A stretch of DNA of 64,000 bases from an uncultured Clostridia bacterium (lineage in GTDB: Bacteria; Bacillota; Clostridia; TANB77; CAG-508), in the NCBI GenBank assembly GCA_944386385.1, contig CALXAV010000004.1, positions 1 through 64,000 on the forward strand, read 5' to 3'. Each line of letters starts with the position of its first letter. Positions within the stretch are counted from its first letter, which is position 1. This document shows, one piece after another, positions 44,579 to 54,508 of the stretch. A model generated the notes under the pieces. It did no database searches. It was not told the DNA's origin and saw nothing but the letters and a program-made list of their open reading frames with translations. The position numbers and the translations under genes were made by a program.

Positions 44579-44590
44579 AAGGAAAAAGAT

Positions 44591-46720
44591 ATGCTAAAAA
44601 AACATACATTAAATAAAGATTTCATAAATAAAGCTGTAAAATTTATGTCAATTATAATGTTTGCATTTATTTTACTAATAATGTTTTTTGTAGACACAAG
44701 GGTAGAATATAATTATAGAAATGATGTCAAATTAAATAACTATATTTTCTTTTTAGTAGCATTTTTAATAATTGGGATTTTGTTTGCTTTAAAGAAGTTG
44801 TTAAAAAATAAACAAGATAAAGTACAAAAGATAATCTCAAAAATTGAGAGTAAAACTACTTTAATAATAGTAATTTTGTTTATATTATTAATTATATTTC
44901 AAGTATTAATGATAAGAAATTTATATTTTGAAACAAAATGGGATTTAGAACATGTAATAGGAACAGTAAGAAATTTCTTAGAAACAGGTGTGTTTGATAA
45001 TCATGCATATATAGGAACTTATCCATATTTTAGTATATATCCTAATAACTTGTTTTTAGCGAATGTATTTTGTGTAATAGGAAAAATGGTAATGATATTT
45101 TTCCAAGAAAAATATGTTTATGGAGCATTAGTTATTATAGGAACAATTTTAGTAGATATAGCTGGAATATTAACAGTAAAAACAATAGGAAATTTTACAG
45201 ATAAGAAAATATTTAAAATTATAGGTATGCTTGGATTTATGGCATTCATTGGTGTATCACCTTGGCTTCTTGTGCCATATTCTGACACATATTCTATAAT
45301 GTTTCCAATAGCTGTATTATATAATTACACTAAAAAAGACAAGAAGTTATATAATTATTTATTAATTGGATTATGTAGTTATTTGGGATATTTAATAAAG
45401 CCAACTGTAATTATTGTATTGATAGCAATAGCAATAATAGAAGCTTTTAGATTATTAACTAAGATAAAAATAAAGGAAAATAGAGCCCAAAGAGCTAAAG
45501 AGGTTGTTAAAAATATAATATTTGTATTGATAGGAGTGGCTTTAGTATTTTTACTTAAATTTGGATTATCAAAAGTTACAAATTATGAGCCAGAGAAACA
45601 GTATGAAATATCTTTTTACCATTATCTAATGATGGGAATAAATGAAGAAACTACAGGAGCTTATAACGGTGATGATGTAGTAAATTCAGTTAGTCAAAAT
45701 AGTTATGAAGAAAGAGTAGCATATAATAAACAAGTATTTTTAGAAAGACTAAGGTCAATGTCAGCCAAAGATTTAGCCGAGTTTTATACTAAAAAGATTT
45801 TAGTTAACTATAATGATGGAACTTTGGCTTGGGGAAGAGAAGGCGGATTTTATGATATAGTAAATAACAAAGATGATAGATTAGCAAATATCATGAAAAA
45901 TTTCTATTATAATCATGGTAGTTTATTCTATATATTTACAAATATAATGCAATTTATATGGATATTTATATTAATATTTATTTTTATATGTGCTATATTA
46001 AAGAAGTTTGATAAAAATATTTCAGTAGCGTTTTTAAGCTTAATAGGATTGACATTATTTACATTATTATTTGAATCTAGAGCAAGATACTTGTATTTAT
46101 ATTCAAGTTTCTATATTATAATAGCTGTACTTGGAATAGAAGCTTTACTTTATAGAAAAAGTAAAAGAGAAGAAATAAAAAGAATAGAAGGACCAGAGAA
46201 AATGAAAGAAGAAAAATTAGAAAATAATGAGAATAATACAGAAAGAATAAAATTAAAAGATGTAGATTTTAAAAATATAAATATGAAAACAATAAAAGGA
46301 TTATGCCTAGAATATAAAGATTTAATTTTATATGTTGTATTTGGAGCATTAACAACTGTAGTTAATTTAGGAAGTTTCTTTGTTTTAAATACTTTATTAC
46401 ATATTGATGAAAATGTATCAAATTTTATAGCAATAGTGTTGGCTGTTTTAGTTGCATATTTTACAAATAAAGATATGGTATTTCATTCTGAAGCAGAAAC
46501 AAGAAAGGAAAAATTTGTCGAATTTTGTAAATTTATGTTAGGAAGAGCATTTACTATGGTAATAGAGTTTGTAGGGGGAATTATATTATTTAAATTACCA
46601 ATACCATATATTATTACAAAAGCAGCTCTAACAATAATAGTTATTATTTTGAATTTCTTTATTAGCAAATTTTTTGCTTTTAAAACTAGAAAGAAAGATG
46701 AAAATTTAGTAGAAGAATAA
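44591..46720 (+). CDS. GT-C glycosyltransferase fused to a C-terminal GtrA domain
   Basis: 709-residue fusion. Residues 1 to about 525 form a polytopic GT-C part with a long outer loop after helix three (WDLEHVIGTVRNFLETGVFD, then TYPYFSIYPNNLFLA). A charged, glutamate-rich linker covers about 525-575. The last 130 residues are a GtrA domain: YVVFGALTTVVNLGSFFVLN, FIAIVLAVLVAYFTNKDMVF and ILNFFISKFFAF. Joining the putative flippase to the transferase that uses its cargo supports a three-part glycosylation system with the preceding GtrB-like gene. Confidence 0.82.
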   Translation: MLKKHTLNKDFINKAVKFMSIIMFAFILLIMFFVDTRVEYNYRNDVKLNNYIFFLVAFLIIGILFALKKLLKNKQDKVQKIISKIESKTTLIIVILFILLIIFQVLMIRNLYFETKWDLEHVIGTVRNFLETGVFDNHAYIGTYPYFSIYPNNLFLANVFCVIGKMVMIFFQEKYVYGALVIIGTILVDIAGILTVKTIGNFTDKKIFKIIGMLGFMAFIGVSPWLLVPYSDTYSIMFPIAVLYNYTKKDKKLYNYLLIGLCSYLGYLIKPTVIIVLIAIAIIEAFRLLTKIKIKENRAQRAKEVVKNIIFVLIGVALVFLLKFGLSKVTNYEPEKQYEISFYHYLMMGINEETTGAYNGDDVVNSVSQNSYEERVAYNKQVFLERLRSMSAKDLAEFYTKKILVNYNDGTLAWGREGGFYDIVNNKDDRLANIMKNFYYNHGSLFYIFTNIMQFIWIFILIFIFICAILKKFDKNISVAFLSLIGLTLFTLLFESRARYLYLYSSFYIIIAVLGIEALLYRKSKREEIKRIEGPEKMKEEKLENNENNTERIKLKDVDFKNINMKTIKGLCLEYKDLILYVVFGALTTVVNLGSFFVLNTLLHIDENVSNFIAIVLAVLVAYFTNKDMVFHSEAETRKEKFVEFCKFMLGRAFTMVIEFVGGIILFKLPIPYIITKAALTIIVIILNFFISKFFAFKTRKKDENLVEE

Positions 46721-46754
46721 AAAAGAAAAATAATATAAAAGGAAGGTAAAAAAG

Positions 46755-47696
46755 ATGGATAAAATAGCAGTATTAATACCATGTTACAATGAAAGTAAAA
46801 CAATAAAAAAAGTAGTAGAAGATTTTAAGAAAGAATTACCAGAAGCAACAATATATGTATATGATAATAATTCAAAAGATGGAACAGATGAAATAGCAAG
46901 AAAAGCAGGAGCAGTAGTTAGATATGAAAGAAGACAAGGAAAAGGGAATGTAATAAGAAGTATGTTTCGTGATATAGATGCAGAATGTTATATTATAACA
47001 GATGGAGATGATACATATCCAGCAGATTATGCAAAAGAAATGTGTAGTGCAGTATTAGAAAGAAATGCAGATATGGTAGTAGGAGATAGATTATCATCAA
47101 CATATTTTACAGAAAATAAAAGACCATTCCATAATATAGGAAATGTAACAGTAAGAAAACTAATAAATATGATATATAAAAGTGACATAAGAGATGTAAT
47201 GACAGGATATAGAGCATTTAGTTATGAATTTGTAAAAACATTTCCAGTATTATCAAAAGGATTTGAGATAGAAACAGAAATGACAATACATGCATTAGAT
47301 AAAAATATGAATGTAGAGAATGTAGTAATAGAATATAGAGATAGACCAGATGGAAGTGAATCAAAGTTAAACACATATACAGATGGAATGAAAGTAATAA
47401 AAACAATAGTAACATTATATAAAGATTACAGACCATTCTCATTCTTTACATGGGTAGCGGTAATACTTGCTTTAATAGGACTAGGATTCTTAATACCAGT
47501 ATTAATAGATTATGTTAAAACAGGATTAGTACCAAAGATGCCATCATTTGTAGCCAGTGTATTTTTCTTTATATGCAGTATACAATCATTCTTTGGAGGA
47601 TTAATATTACAAACAGTAATAAAGAGAAGTAAACAAGATTTTGAGATAAAATTAAATCAATATAAAGATAGATTTAATGATTTAAGAAAAAAATAA
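46755..47696 (+). CDS. DPM1-like family 2 glycosyltransferase with C-terminal membrane helices
   Basis: 313 residues. AVLIPCYNESKTIKKVVEDF (5-24), YVYDNNSKDGTDEIA, ERRQGKGNVIRSMF and ITDGDDTYPADYA form the GT-A domain with its DGDD metal site. DVMTGYRAFSYEFVKTFPVL and GFEIETEMTIHAL are conserved acceptor-side blocks. Two membrane helices lie near 232-252 and 266-288. It is the last gene before a strong terminator and has its own AAGGAAG ribosome site 35 bases after the fusion gene. Confidence 0.9.
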   Translation: MDKIAVLIPCYNESKTIKKVVEDFKKELPEATIYVYDNNSKDGTDEIARKAGAVVRYERRQGKGNVIRSMFRDIDAECYIITDGDDTYPADYAKEMCSAVLERNADMVVGDRLSSTYFTENKRPFHNIGNVTVRKLINMIYKSDIRDVMTGYRAFSYEFVKTFPVLSKGFEIETEMTIHALDKNMNVENVVIEYRDRPDGSESKLNTYTDGMKVIKTIVTLYKDYRPFSFFTWVAVILALIGLGFLIPVLIDYVKTGLVPKMPSFVASVFFFICSIQSFFGGLILQTVIKRSKQDFEIKLNQYKDRFNDLRKK

Positions 47697-47712
47697 AATA
47701 AAGAATAAAAAT

Positions 47713-47745
47713 AAAATAGAAGAAATAAGCATTCTTCTATTTTTT
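47713..47745 (+). terminator. Terminator of the glycan region
   Basis: AAAATAGAAGAA and TTCTTCTATTTT form a 12-bp stem followed by more T residues. Confidence 0.9.
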
Positions 47746-47874
47746 ATATAAAAAATAAAAAAATATAGATTTTTTCATTGACAATGGTGTCTAATTGTAG
47801 TAAGTTTTAGTTACAACCTTGTTTGTTAAAGGTTAGAAATAGTTCGGGTCGCACAACTTATGAAAGGAGACTTT

Positions 47875-49761
47875 ATGGACGAACTTATCAGAGTTACGAC
47901 ATCTCCAACTAAGGAGGTGGAAGTCGGAAAAACGTTTCGGGTAACGCTTGAAATCTCAAATACATTTGGGTGGATTGGAAACGTACAGGTTATGTTTAAC
48001 CAGTACGGAGAAGGTCCTTCCATTGTCAAACAAATGAAGAGGGAAGAAGAAAATGATGGTATTGGCAGGTACTGTGCTGAGGTACAGTTTAATCGGCTTG
48101 GCAATTATTTCTTCTTCTTTTCTTTGGAGATTAACGGCGAAGCAAAGGCTATCAAGATTAGTCGTAAGACTAATCAGCCTGCACTCATGTATCCATGGGA
48201 CGAATCTCCCTATTGGAGGGAGCTAGTAATCCAGCAAGGATTTGATGCTCCACCTAAGTGGGCGCCAGATGCAATTGCGTATCAACTCATTGTTGACAGA
48301 TTTTGTAAAGGAGGCGAAAGCCAAGGCACACAAGAAGGACGTGAGTATCGAGTCTGGGGAGGTTTCCCTGATTGGCGTAGAAACAGCAGTGGACAATTCC
48401 ACAACAATGACTTCTTCTGTGGAAACATAGAAGGAATTTGCAAGAAGCTGGACTATCTCAAGAGTCTGTCTGTCGACATTGTATATCTTTCTCCTATCAA
48501 TGAAAGTCTGTTTAGGTATGAAAGGTATGCTTCTACCAATCACATGGAGATTGATCCAGATGCTGGTACTTTTGAGGATTTGGATAAGCTGCACAAGAAG
48601 GCAAATGAGATGGGAATGCACGTCATCCTAGACATTGCTTTCAATCACTGTAGCAGTGATAATCCAATCTTCAAGGAGGCAATGAGTAATCCGAACTCCA
48701 AGTATCGGGATTGGTTCTATATCAATGGAAGCAGTTATATCTGCTGGTATGGAATCTTTACTGATATGCCAATTTTCAACCAGAACAGTACGGGATATCA
48801 GGATTATGTCTATGGCGAAAATGGTGTAGTTGCAAAATTTGCACCGTATGTTGACGGCTTTAGGCTTGATCTTGCAAGTGAACTTCAGCCATTTGTGTTG
48901 GAGGGAATCCGGAATCGTGCGAACCAATATGGTAAGCACCTGATTTTGGGTGAATATTGGCATAAGGTTCCGATTGAAATCTTGGGTAAGGGATTGGATT
49001 GCCCAACGAACTATCCTTTTACAGATGCAATCCTGAAGTTTGTTGCATTTGGAAGAGGTTCTGACTTTGTTGGTAAGATTTACGATGTGCTTGAGAGCTA
49101 TCCTAAGAAGACCATTGATGTAATGTTCAACTCTCTTGATACGCATGATATGATGAGAGCAATCACAATTCTCTCTCTTAAGTGTGTTAGAGATGAGCCG
49201 GACAGAATCTGGGAAATCGATAAGGAAGGCTCAAGGTGGCATGTCGTAAGGAACGGTAGAGGTGAGTTCCTCACCGATGACTTCAGACAATTTGAGTTTG
49301 ATAACGACAAACTCGGAAAGGAAGAATATGACCTAGCAACAAGAAGACTCAAGGTGGCTGTCATCTTGCAATACTTCCTGCCAGGAATTCCTTGTACGTT
49401 CTATGGGACAGAAGTAGGTCTTCACGGATTCAAGGATCCGTTCAACCGAAAGTGCTTCCCTTGGAATGAGGAAGGCCAAGACAGAGAACTCCTTAGCTTC
49501 TACCAAGAAATTGGTAAGTTTAGGAAGCTCTATCATGGAGCAGGGAGCAGCTTTGAAGTGCTGTATGCAGACCAGGATGTCTTCATCTTCGAAAGGAGAA
49601 ATGAGACAAACTCTGTGTTTGTTGCAGTGAACAGAGGAGAACAGAGACGATATGTCGATGTGCCTGAATACTTCAAGGGTGATGTGAAGACATTCACTTT
49701 GAACGCGAACACGGACCAGAACTATTTGGAGCCGTACGGAGGGATGATTATCCTGATGTAA
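47875..49761 (+). CDS. Intracellular GH13 alpha-amylase/neopullulanase-like hydrolase, compositionally foreign
   Basis: Glucan hydrolase of 628 residues without a signal peptide. An N-terminal beta-sandwich (about 1-115) leads into a GH13 barrel: DIAFNH (region I), GFRLDLAS with nucleophile Asp332 (region II), GEYWH with acid/base Glu360 (III) and LDTHD with Asp425 (IV). This fits the cyclomaltodextrinase/neopullulanase type. ATG 47875 has AAAGGAG; an in-frame ATG at 47860 does not. Base and codon use differ sharply from all neighbours: far higher GC, many AAG, CTC and ATC codons, and four CGG arginines (47938, 48094, 48706, 48910). TTGACA at 47778 with a weak TAAGTT may be its promoter. Probable recent transfer. 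Confidence 0.92.
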   Translation: MDELIRVTTSPTKEVEVGKTFRVTLEISNTFGWIGNVQVMFNQYGEGPSIVKQMKREEENDGIGRYCAEVQFNRLGNYFFFFSLEINGEAKAIKISRKTNQPALMYPWDESPYWRELVIQQGFDAPPKWAPDAIAYQLIVDRFCKGGESQGTQEGREYRVWGGFPDWRRNSSGQFHNNDFFCGNIEGICKKLDYLKSLSVDIVYLSPINESLFRYERYASTNHMEIDPDAGTFEDLDKLHKKANEMGMHVILDIAFNHCSSDNPIFKEAMSNPNSKYRDWFYINGSSYICWYGIFTDMPIFNQNSTGYQDYVYGENGVVAKFAPYVDGFRLDLASELQPFVLEGIRNRANQYGKHLILGEYWHKVPIEILGKGLDCPTNYPFTDAILKFVAFGRGSDFVGKIYDVLESYPKKTIDVMFNSLDTHDMMRAITILSLKCVRDEPDRIWEIDKEGSRWHVVRNGRGEFLTDDFRQFEFDNDKLGKEEYDLATRRLKVAVILQYFLPGIPCTFYGTEVGLHGFKDPFNRKCFPWNEEGQDRELLSFYQEIGKFRKLYHGAGSSFEVLYADQDVFIFERRNETNSVFVAVNRGEQRRYVDVPEYFKGDVKTFTLNANTDQNYLEPYGGMIILM

Positions 49762-49766
49762 GCTTT

Positions 49767-49803
49767 TAGAGGAGGAGGGGCGCTGTCCCTTCTCCTCTGT
49801 TTT
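49767..49803 (+). terminator. Terminator after the GH13 gene
   Basis: AGAGGAGGAGGG pairs with CCCTTCTCCTCT (one mismatch or wobble) around a GC-rich loop, followed by GTTTTGT. It is GC-rich like the gene it ends and unlike the other terminators here. Confidence 0.8.
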
Positions 49804-49878
49804 GTAAAAGAAGTAAAAAATAGATAATATAAATATAGATAATAAGTATAATATAATAGTATAATTAAATAATAAAGG

Positions 49879-49907
49879 TTGTAAAAATAAGGAAAATATA
49901 GTATAAT
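49879..49907 (+). promoter_or_regulatory. Promoter for trpS
   Basis: TTGTAA (49879-49884), 17-bp spacer, TATAAT (49902-49907). Confidence 0.65.
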
Positions 49908-49920
49908 AGCCAAAGATAAA

Positions 49921-49950
49921 AGAGAAGAAAAGAGAAGAAAAGAGAAGAGG
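49921..49950 (+). repeat. Three 10-bp purine repeats in the trpS leader
   Basis: AGAGAAGAAA occurs twice in tandem, followed by the variant AGAGAAGAGG that leads into the ribosome site. The leader is almost pure purine. Confidence 0.6.
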
Positions 49951-49959
49951 GAAAGTAGT

Positions 49960-50970
49960 ATGGAGAAAAAAAGAATATTAACAGGAGATAGACCAACAGG
50001 AAGATTACATATAGGACATTACTTTGGTTCAATAAAAAAGAGAGTAGAAATGCAAGAAAGTGGATTATATGACCCATATATTCTAATTGCTGATGTTCAA
50101 GCATTAACAGATAACTTTAATAATCCAGAAAAAGTAAGGAAAAATGTAAGAGAGGTAGCAATAGATTATTTATCATGTGGAATAGACCCTGAGAAGACAA
50201 CAATATATATACAATCAATGGTACCAGAAACAGCAGAACTCACAGTTTTCTATTCTAACTTAGTAACAATAGCAAGATTACAAAGAAATCCAACTGTAAA
50301 AACAGAAATAGCACAAAAAAGAGACTTGTTTGGAGAAAGTGTAACATATGGATTTTTAGGATATCCAGTAAGCCAAGCTGCAGACATAACAGCATTTGAA
50401 GGAGAACTAGTACCAGTAGGAGAAGACCAATTACCATTAATAGAACAAACAAGAGAAATAGTAAGAAAATTCAATAGTATATATGGAGATGTATTAGTAG
50501 AACCACAAGCTGTATTATCAAGTGGAAAAAGAATAAAAGGCTTAGATGGAAATGATAAAATGGGAAAATCACTAGGAAATGCAATATATTTATCAGATAG
50601 TGAAGAAGAAATAACAAAGAAGGTAATGAGTGCCATAACAGATCCAAATAGAATAAAAAAAGATGATTTAGGAAATCCTGATATATGCATGGTAGCTTAT
50701 TATCATAAATTATTTAGTAAGCCTGAAGAAGTAGAAGCAGTATGTAAAGAATGTAGAGAAGGAAAACGTGGTTGTGTAGCATGTAAAAAACAACTTGCAA
50801 AAAATATAGCTGATGAATTAAAACCAATAAGAGAAAAAAGAGCATATTATGAGCTACATCCAGAAGAAGTAGATAAAATATTAATAGAAGGAACTAAAAA
50901 AGCGAGAGAAGTAGCAAAAGAAACTATGAAAAAAGTTAAAAAAGCAATGAAGTTAGATTATTTTGGATAA
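49960..50970 (+). CDS. trpS: Tryptophanyl-tRNA synthetase
   Basis: Class I synthetase of 336 residues that charges tRNA-Trp. RPTGRLHIGHYFGSI carries the HIGH motif (17-20), and DKMGKSLGNAIYLS is the KMSKS loop. SQAADITAFEGELVPVGEDQ is the tryptophan-binding helix region. The insertion YYHKLFS followed by CKECREGKRGCVACKKQLA holds four cysteines and may bind a metal, as in one TrpS subgroup. GAGGGAAAG lies before the ATG. A solo copy of the transposon-end repeat abuts its stop codon. Confidence 0.95.
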   Translation: MEKKRILTGDRPTGRLHIGHYFGSIKKRVEMQESGLYDPYILIADVQALTDNFNNPEKVRKNVREVAIDYLSCGIDPEKTTIYIQSMVPETAELTVFYSNLVTIARLQRNPTVKTEIAQKRDLFGESVTYGFLGYPVSQAADITAFEGELVPVGEDQLPLIEQTREIVRKFNSIYGDVLVEPQAVLSSGKRIKGLDGNDKMGKSLGNAIYLSDSEEEITKKVMSAITDPNRIKKDDLGNPDICMVAYYHKLFSKPEEVEAVCKECREGKRGCVACKKQLAKNIADELKPIREKRAYYELHPEEVDKILIEGTKKAREVAKETMKKVKKAMKLDYFG

Positions 50971-51025
50971 TTTCGCGTTGGGGACGTTTCCTTTGCGCAA
51001 AAAAATTCGCGTTTGGGACACATCT
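50970..51025 (+). repeat. Solo copy of the 56-bp transposon-end repeat
   Basis: Closely matches the left end of the transposase element at 59181-59236, same orientation: TTTCGCGTTGGGGACGTTTC, then TTTGCG, an A run, TTCGCGTTTGGGAC and ACATCT. It begins on the last base of the trpS stop codon and contains two direct copies of TTCGCGTT(G/T)GGGAC. Confidence 0.85.
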
Positions 51026-51051
51026 TTAATAAAAAGATAGATGGAGAGAAA

Positions 51052-51672
51052 ATGGCACTGGAAAATAAATTAGGAATTATTAATAGCGAAAAATTAGCAC
51101 AGGAAGAAGAAAGAAGAACTAAGAAAAGAGCGTTAGAGTTATTTGATAAAGAAATATTGAGAAACTTCGGATTGGGTACTTCTTCGGAACTTATAAAAAT
51201 ACATAAATATTTGTTTCAAGATGTATATGGTTTTGCGGGAAAAATTAGGAATGAGAATATTTCAAAAGGAAATTTTCGTTTTGCCCCTGTAATGTATTTA
51301 AAAGAAGCACTTAAAAATATAGATAAAATGCCACAGAAAACATATGATGAAATAATAGAAAAATATGTAGAAATGAATGTCGCTCATCCTTTCAGAGAAG
51401 GAAATGGTAGAAGTACTAGGATATGGCTTGATAGAATATTAATGAAAGAATTAAAACAAGTAGTAGATTGGAGTAAAGTTGACAAGAACGACTATTTGTT
51501 AGCAATGGAAAGAAGTCCTATAAAGGATACAGAAATTAAAGTATTATTAAAAAGTGCTTTAACAGATAAAATTAATGATAGAACTGTATATATGAAAGGA
51601 ATAGATGCAAGTTACTATTATGAAGGATATTATACATATACACTAGAAGAAATTGATAAGAATGAAATATAG
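51052..51672 (+). CDS. Fic-domain AMPylase-like protein with a C-terminal inhibitory motif
   Basis: 206-residue Fic protein, a family that transfers AMP (or other nucleotides) to hydroxyl groups of target proteins. The active-site loop HPFREGNGRSTR (112-123) is intact, with catalytic His112 and the phosphate-binding GNGR. The family flap region FRFAPVMYL (76-84) is present. Near the end, SYYYEG (187-192) fits the (S/T)xxxE(G/N) self-inhibition motif, placing it with class III Fic proteins. ATG 51052 follows GGAGAG; a TTG frame at 51013 would start inside the repeat. The target is unknown. Confidence 0.88.
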   Translation: MALENKLGIINSEKLAQEEERRTKKRALELFDKEILRNFGLGTSSELIKIHKYLFQDVYGFAGKIRNENISKGNFRFAPVMYLKEALKNIDKMPQKTYDEIIEKYVEMNVAHPFREGNGRSTRIWLDRILMKELKQVVDWSKVDKNDYLLAMERSPIKDTEIKVLLKSALTDKINDRTVYMKGIDASYYYEGYYTYTLEEIDKNEI

Positions 51673-51680
51673 GAGAAAAT

Positions 51681-52190
51681 ATGAATAAAAAGTATATATA
51701 TAGTATAGGAATAATTATAATTTTACTTATAGTTTTTGCAATAACATTATTAATTATTTCTATTGTAAAAGGAAAAAATAATGAAGAAAAAATAGAAGAT
51801 GTTATATATGAGATAAAAAGTAATAGAGGGACAGCACCAAATATTACCTATGATGTAAAAGTAAATAGCGAGTATAATTTAAAAGTTAAAATAGAAATGG
51901 AAGGATATACAGCAGAAGGAAGACAAACTAGTGAAGCAAGTGGAGAGATAGTACCTCCGGATGTTAATAAAGATATTCTAAAAGAAATTTTAAATAATAT
52001 AAGTAATATAGCTGAACCTACAACAGCAAATACTGTTATAGGAAAAGGTTATTTAATAGTAGATAAAGTAAATAATAAAAAATACATGTTACCGAAGGGA
52101 AAAGAACAAGAGCAATTATTTTTTATAATTAATGATGAAGAATTGACTGAAGAATTACAAAGAACCATAGAAGAAGAAACTAAAACTTAG
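51681..52190 (+). CDS. Membrane-anchored protein of unknown function (tandem copy 1)
   Basis: 169 residues with an N-terminal membrane helix (about 6-29) and an extracytoplasmic domain; not recognised. It is clearly related to the following gene: both start MNKKY, both have a YDVKV/YNVKI strand after the helix, both contain DILKEILNNI/EVLKNILNNL and both end with a DKVNNKKY/DKVNNKQY strand pair and FFIINDEE/YAIINNE. A small beta-rich surface domain is likely. It starts eight bases after fic. Confidence 0.65.
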   Translation: MNKKYIYSIGIIIILLIVFAITLLIISIVKGKNNEEKIEDVIYEIKSNRGTAPNITYDVKVNSEYNLKVKIEMEGYTAEGRQTSEASGEIVPPDVNKDILKEILNNISNIAEPTTANTVIGKGYLIVDKVNNKKYMLPKGKEQEQLFFIINDEELTEELQRTIEEETKT

Positions 52191-52209
52191 ATGGTAAAAG
52201 AGGAAAAAG

Positions 52210-52635
52210 ATGAATAAAAAATATATGTATATTATAATTGGGTGTATATTAATAATTTTAGTTACATATTTGGTAGTAAGAATAATTAATTTAAATTTTG
52301 ATGAAGAAAATATAATATATGAAATAAATCAAAGTGATTTTTCTGCACCAAGTACAACATATAATGTTAAAATAAATAATAAATATAATATGCAAGTAGA
52401 AATAAAAAAAGGAAATTCAACAATAGATGGAGAATCATCAAAAGAAATTAAGTATAGAATTTTGTCCCAAAAGGATAAAGAGGTATTAAAAAACATTTTA
52501 AACAATTTACAAGAAAATGATACAGGATATATAAGAGATTATATAGTGATAGATAAAGTTAATAATAAGCAATATATAATAGAACAAGGAACAGGAGAAT
52601 ATAGCCAATTATATGCTATAATAAATAATGAATAA
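52210..52635 (+). CDS. Membrane-anchored protein of unknown function (tandem copy 2)
   Basis: 141-residue paralogue of the gene at 51681, with a single membrane helix (about 6-27) and a shorter external domain lacking the charged C-terminal tail. Spacing of 19 bases suggests that the two are co-expressed with fic upstream. GAGGAAAAAG precedes the ATG. The external parts differ enough to imply an old duplication. No catalytic residues stand out. Confidence 0.6.
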   Translation: MNKKYMYIIIGCILIILVTYLVVRIINLNFDEENIIYEINQSDFSAPSTTYNVKINNKYNMQVEIKKGNSTIDGESSKEIKYRILSQKDKEVLKNILNNLQENDTGYIRDYIVIDKVNNKQYIIEQGTGEYSQLYAIINNE

Positions 52636-52652
52636 AATGATTTTTAATTTAA

Positions 52653-53942
<1,290 letters not shown>

Positions 53943-53977
53943 AGTTTTAGTAAAATATTTGAAAGAAGGAAAATGAT

Positions 53978-54478
53978 ATGAAAACAGAAAAAAGAAAAGA
54001 TTATTTATCATGGGACGAATATTTTATGGCAATTGCAAAATTATCAGCAATGAGAAGTAAAGATCCATCTACACAAGTAGGAGCATGTATTGTAAGCAAT
54101 GATAATAGAATATTATCAATAGGATATAATGGAGCGCCAAATGGATTTAACGATGATAATTTTCCTTGGGATAGAGAAGGAGAAAATCTAGAAACAAAAT
54201 ATCCATATGTATGTCATGCTGAGTTAAATGCTATTTTAAATTATAGAGGAAGTAAAAAAGACTTAGAAAATGCTAAAATATATGTAGATTTATTTCCTTG
54301 TAATGAATGTGCAAAACTTATTATTCAATCAGGAATAAAAGAAGTAATTTATTTATCAGATAAATATTGGGATTCAGATAATAATATAGCATCTAGAAAA
54401 TTATTTGATGAATGTGGTGTAAAGTATAGTAAAATCAATTTGAAACAAGAAAGAAATATAGAGATTGATTTAAAATAA
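53978..54478 (+). CDS. dCMP deaminase (ComEB-like)
   Basis: Zinc deaminase of 166 residues making dUMP from dCMP, upstream of thymidylate synthesis. Zinc ligands are visible: His and Glu in CHAELNAIL and the two cysteines in [29 protein letters not shown] and [18 protein letters not shown] are characteristic of dCMP deaminases, matching ComEB of Bacillus in layout. The gene converges on rimI with a shared hairpin between them. AAGGAAA precedes the ATG. Confidence 0.9.
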   Translation: MKTEKRKDYLSWDEYFMAIAKLSAMRSKDPSTQVGACIVSNDNRILSIGYNGAPNGFNDDNFPWDREGENLETKYPYVCHAELNAILNYRGSKKDLENAKIYVDLFPCNECAKLIIQSGIKEVIYLSDKYWDSDNNIASRKLFDECGVKYSKINLKQERNIEIDLK

Positions 54479-54481
54479 AAA

Positions 54482-54508
54482 TAGAGGAGTAGATTTTCTA
54501 CTTCTCTA
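54482..54508. terminator. Bidirectional terminator between dCMP deaminase and rimI
   Basis: TAGAGGAGTAGA pairs with TCTACTTCTCTA around a 3-base loop, with A and T runs on both sides. It overlaps the rimI stop codon. Confidence 0.75.

Noticed and set aside
48223..49146. Minus-strand and alternative frames open across the GH13 gene
   Set aside because: A consequence of the higher GC content there; the plus-strand frame carries all GH13 catalytic motifs.
49921..49950. AGAGAAGAAA tandem repeats as a phase-variable tract
   Set aside because: Only three units, outside coding sequence and not changing the promoter spacing; it may just be a purine-rich leader.
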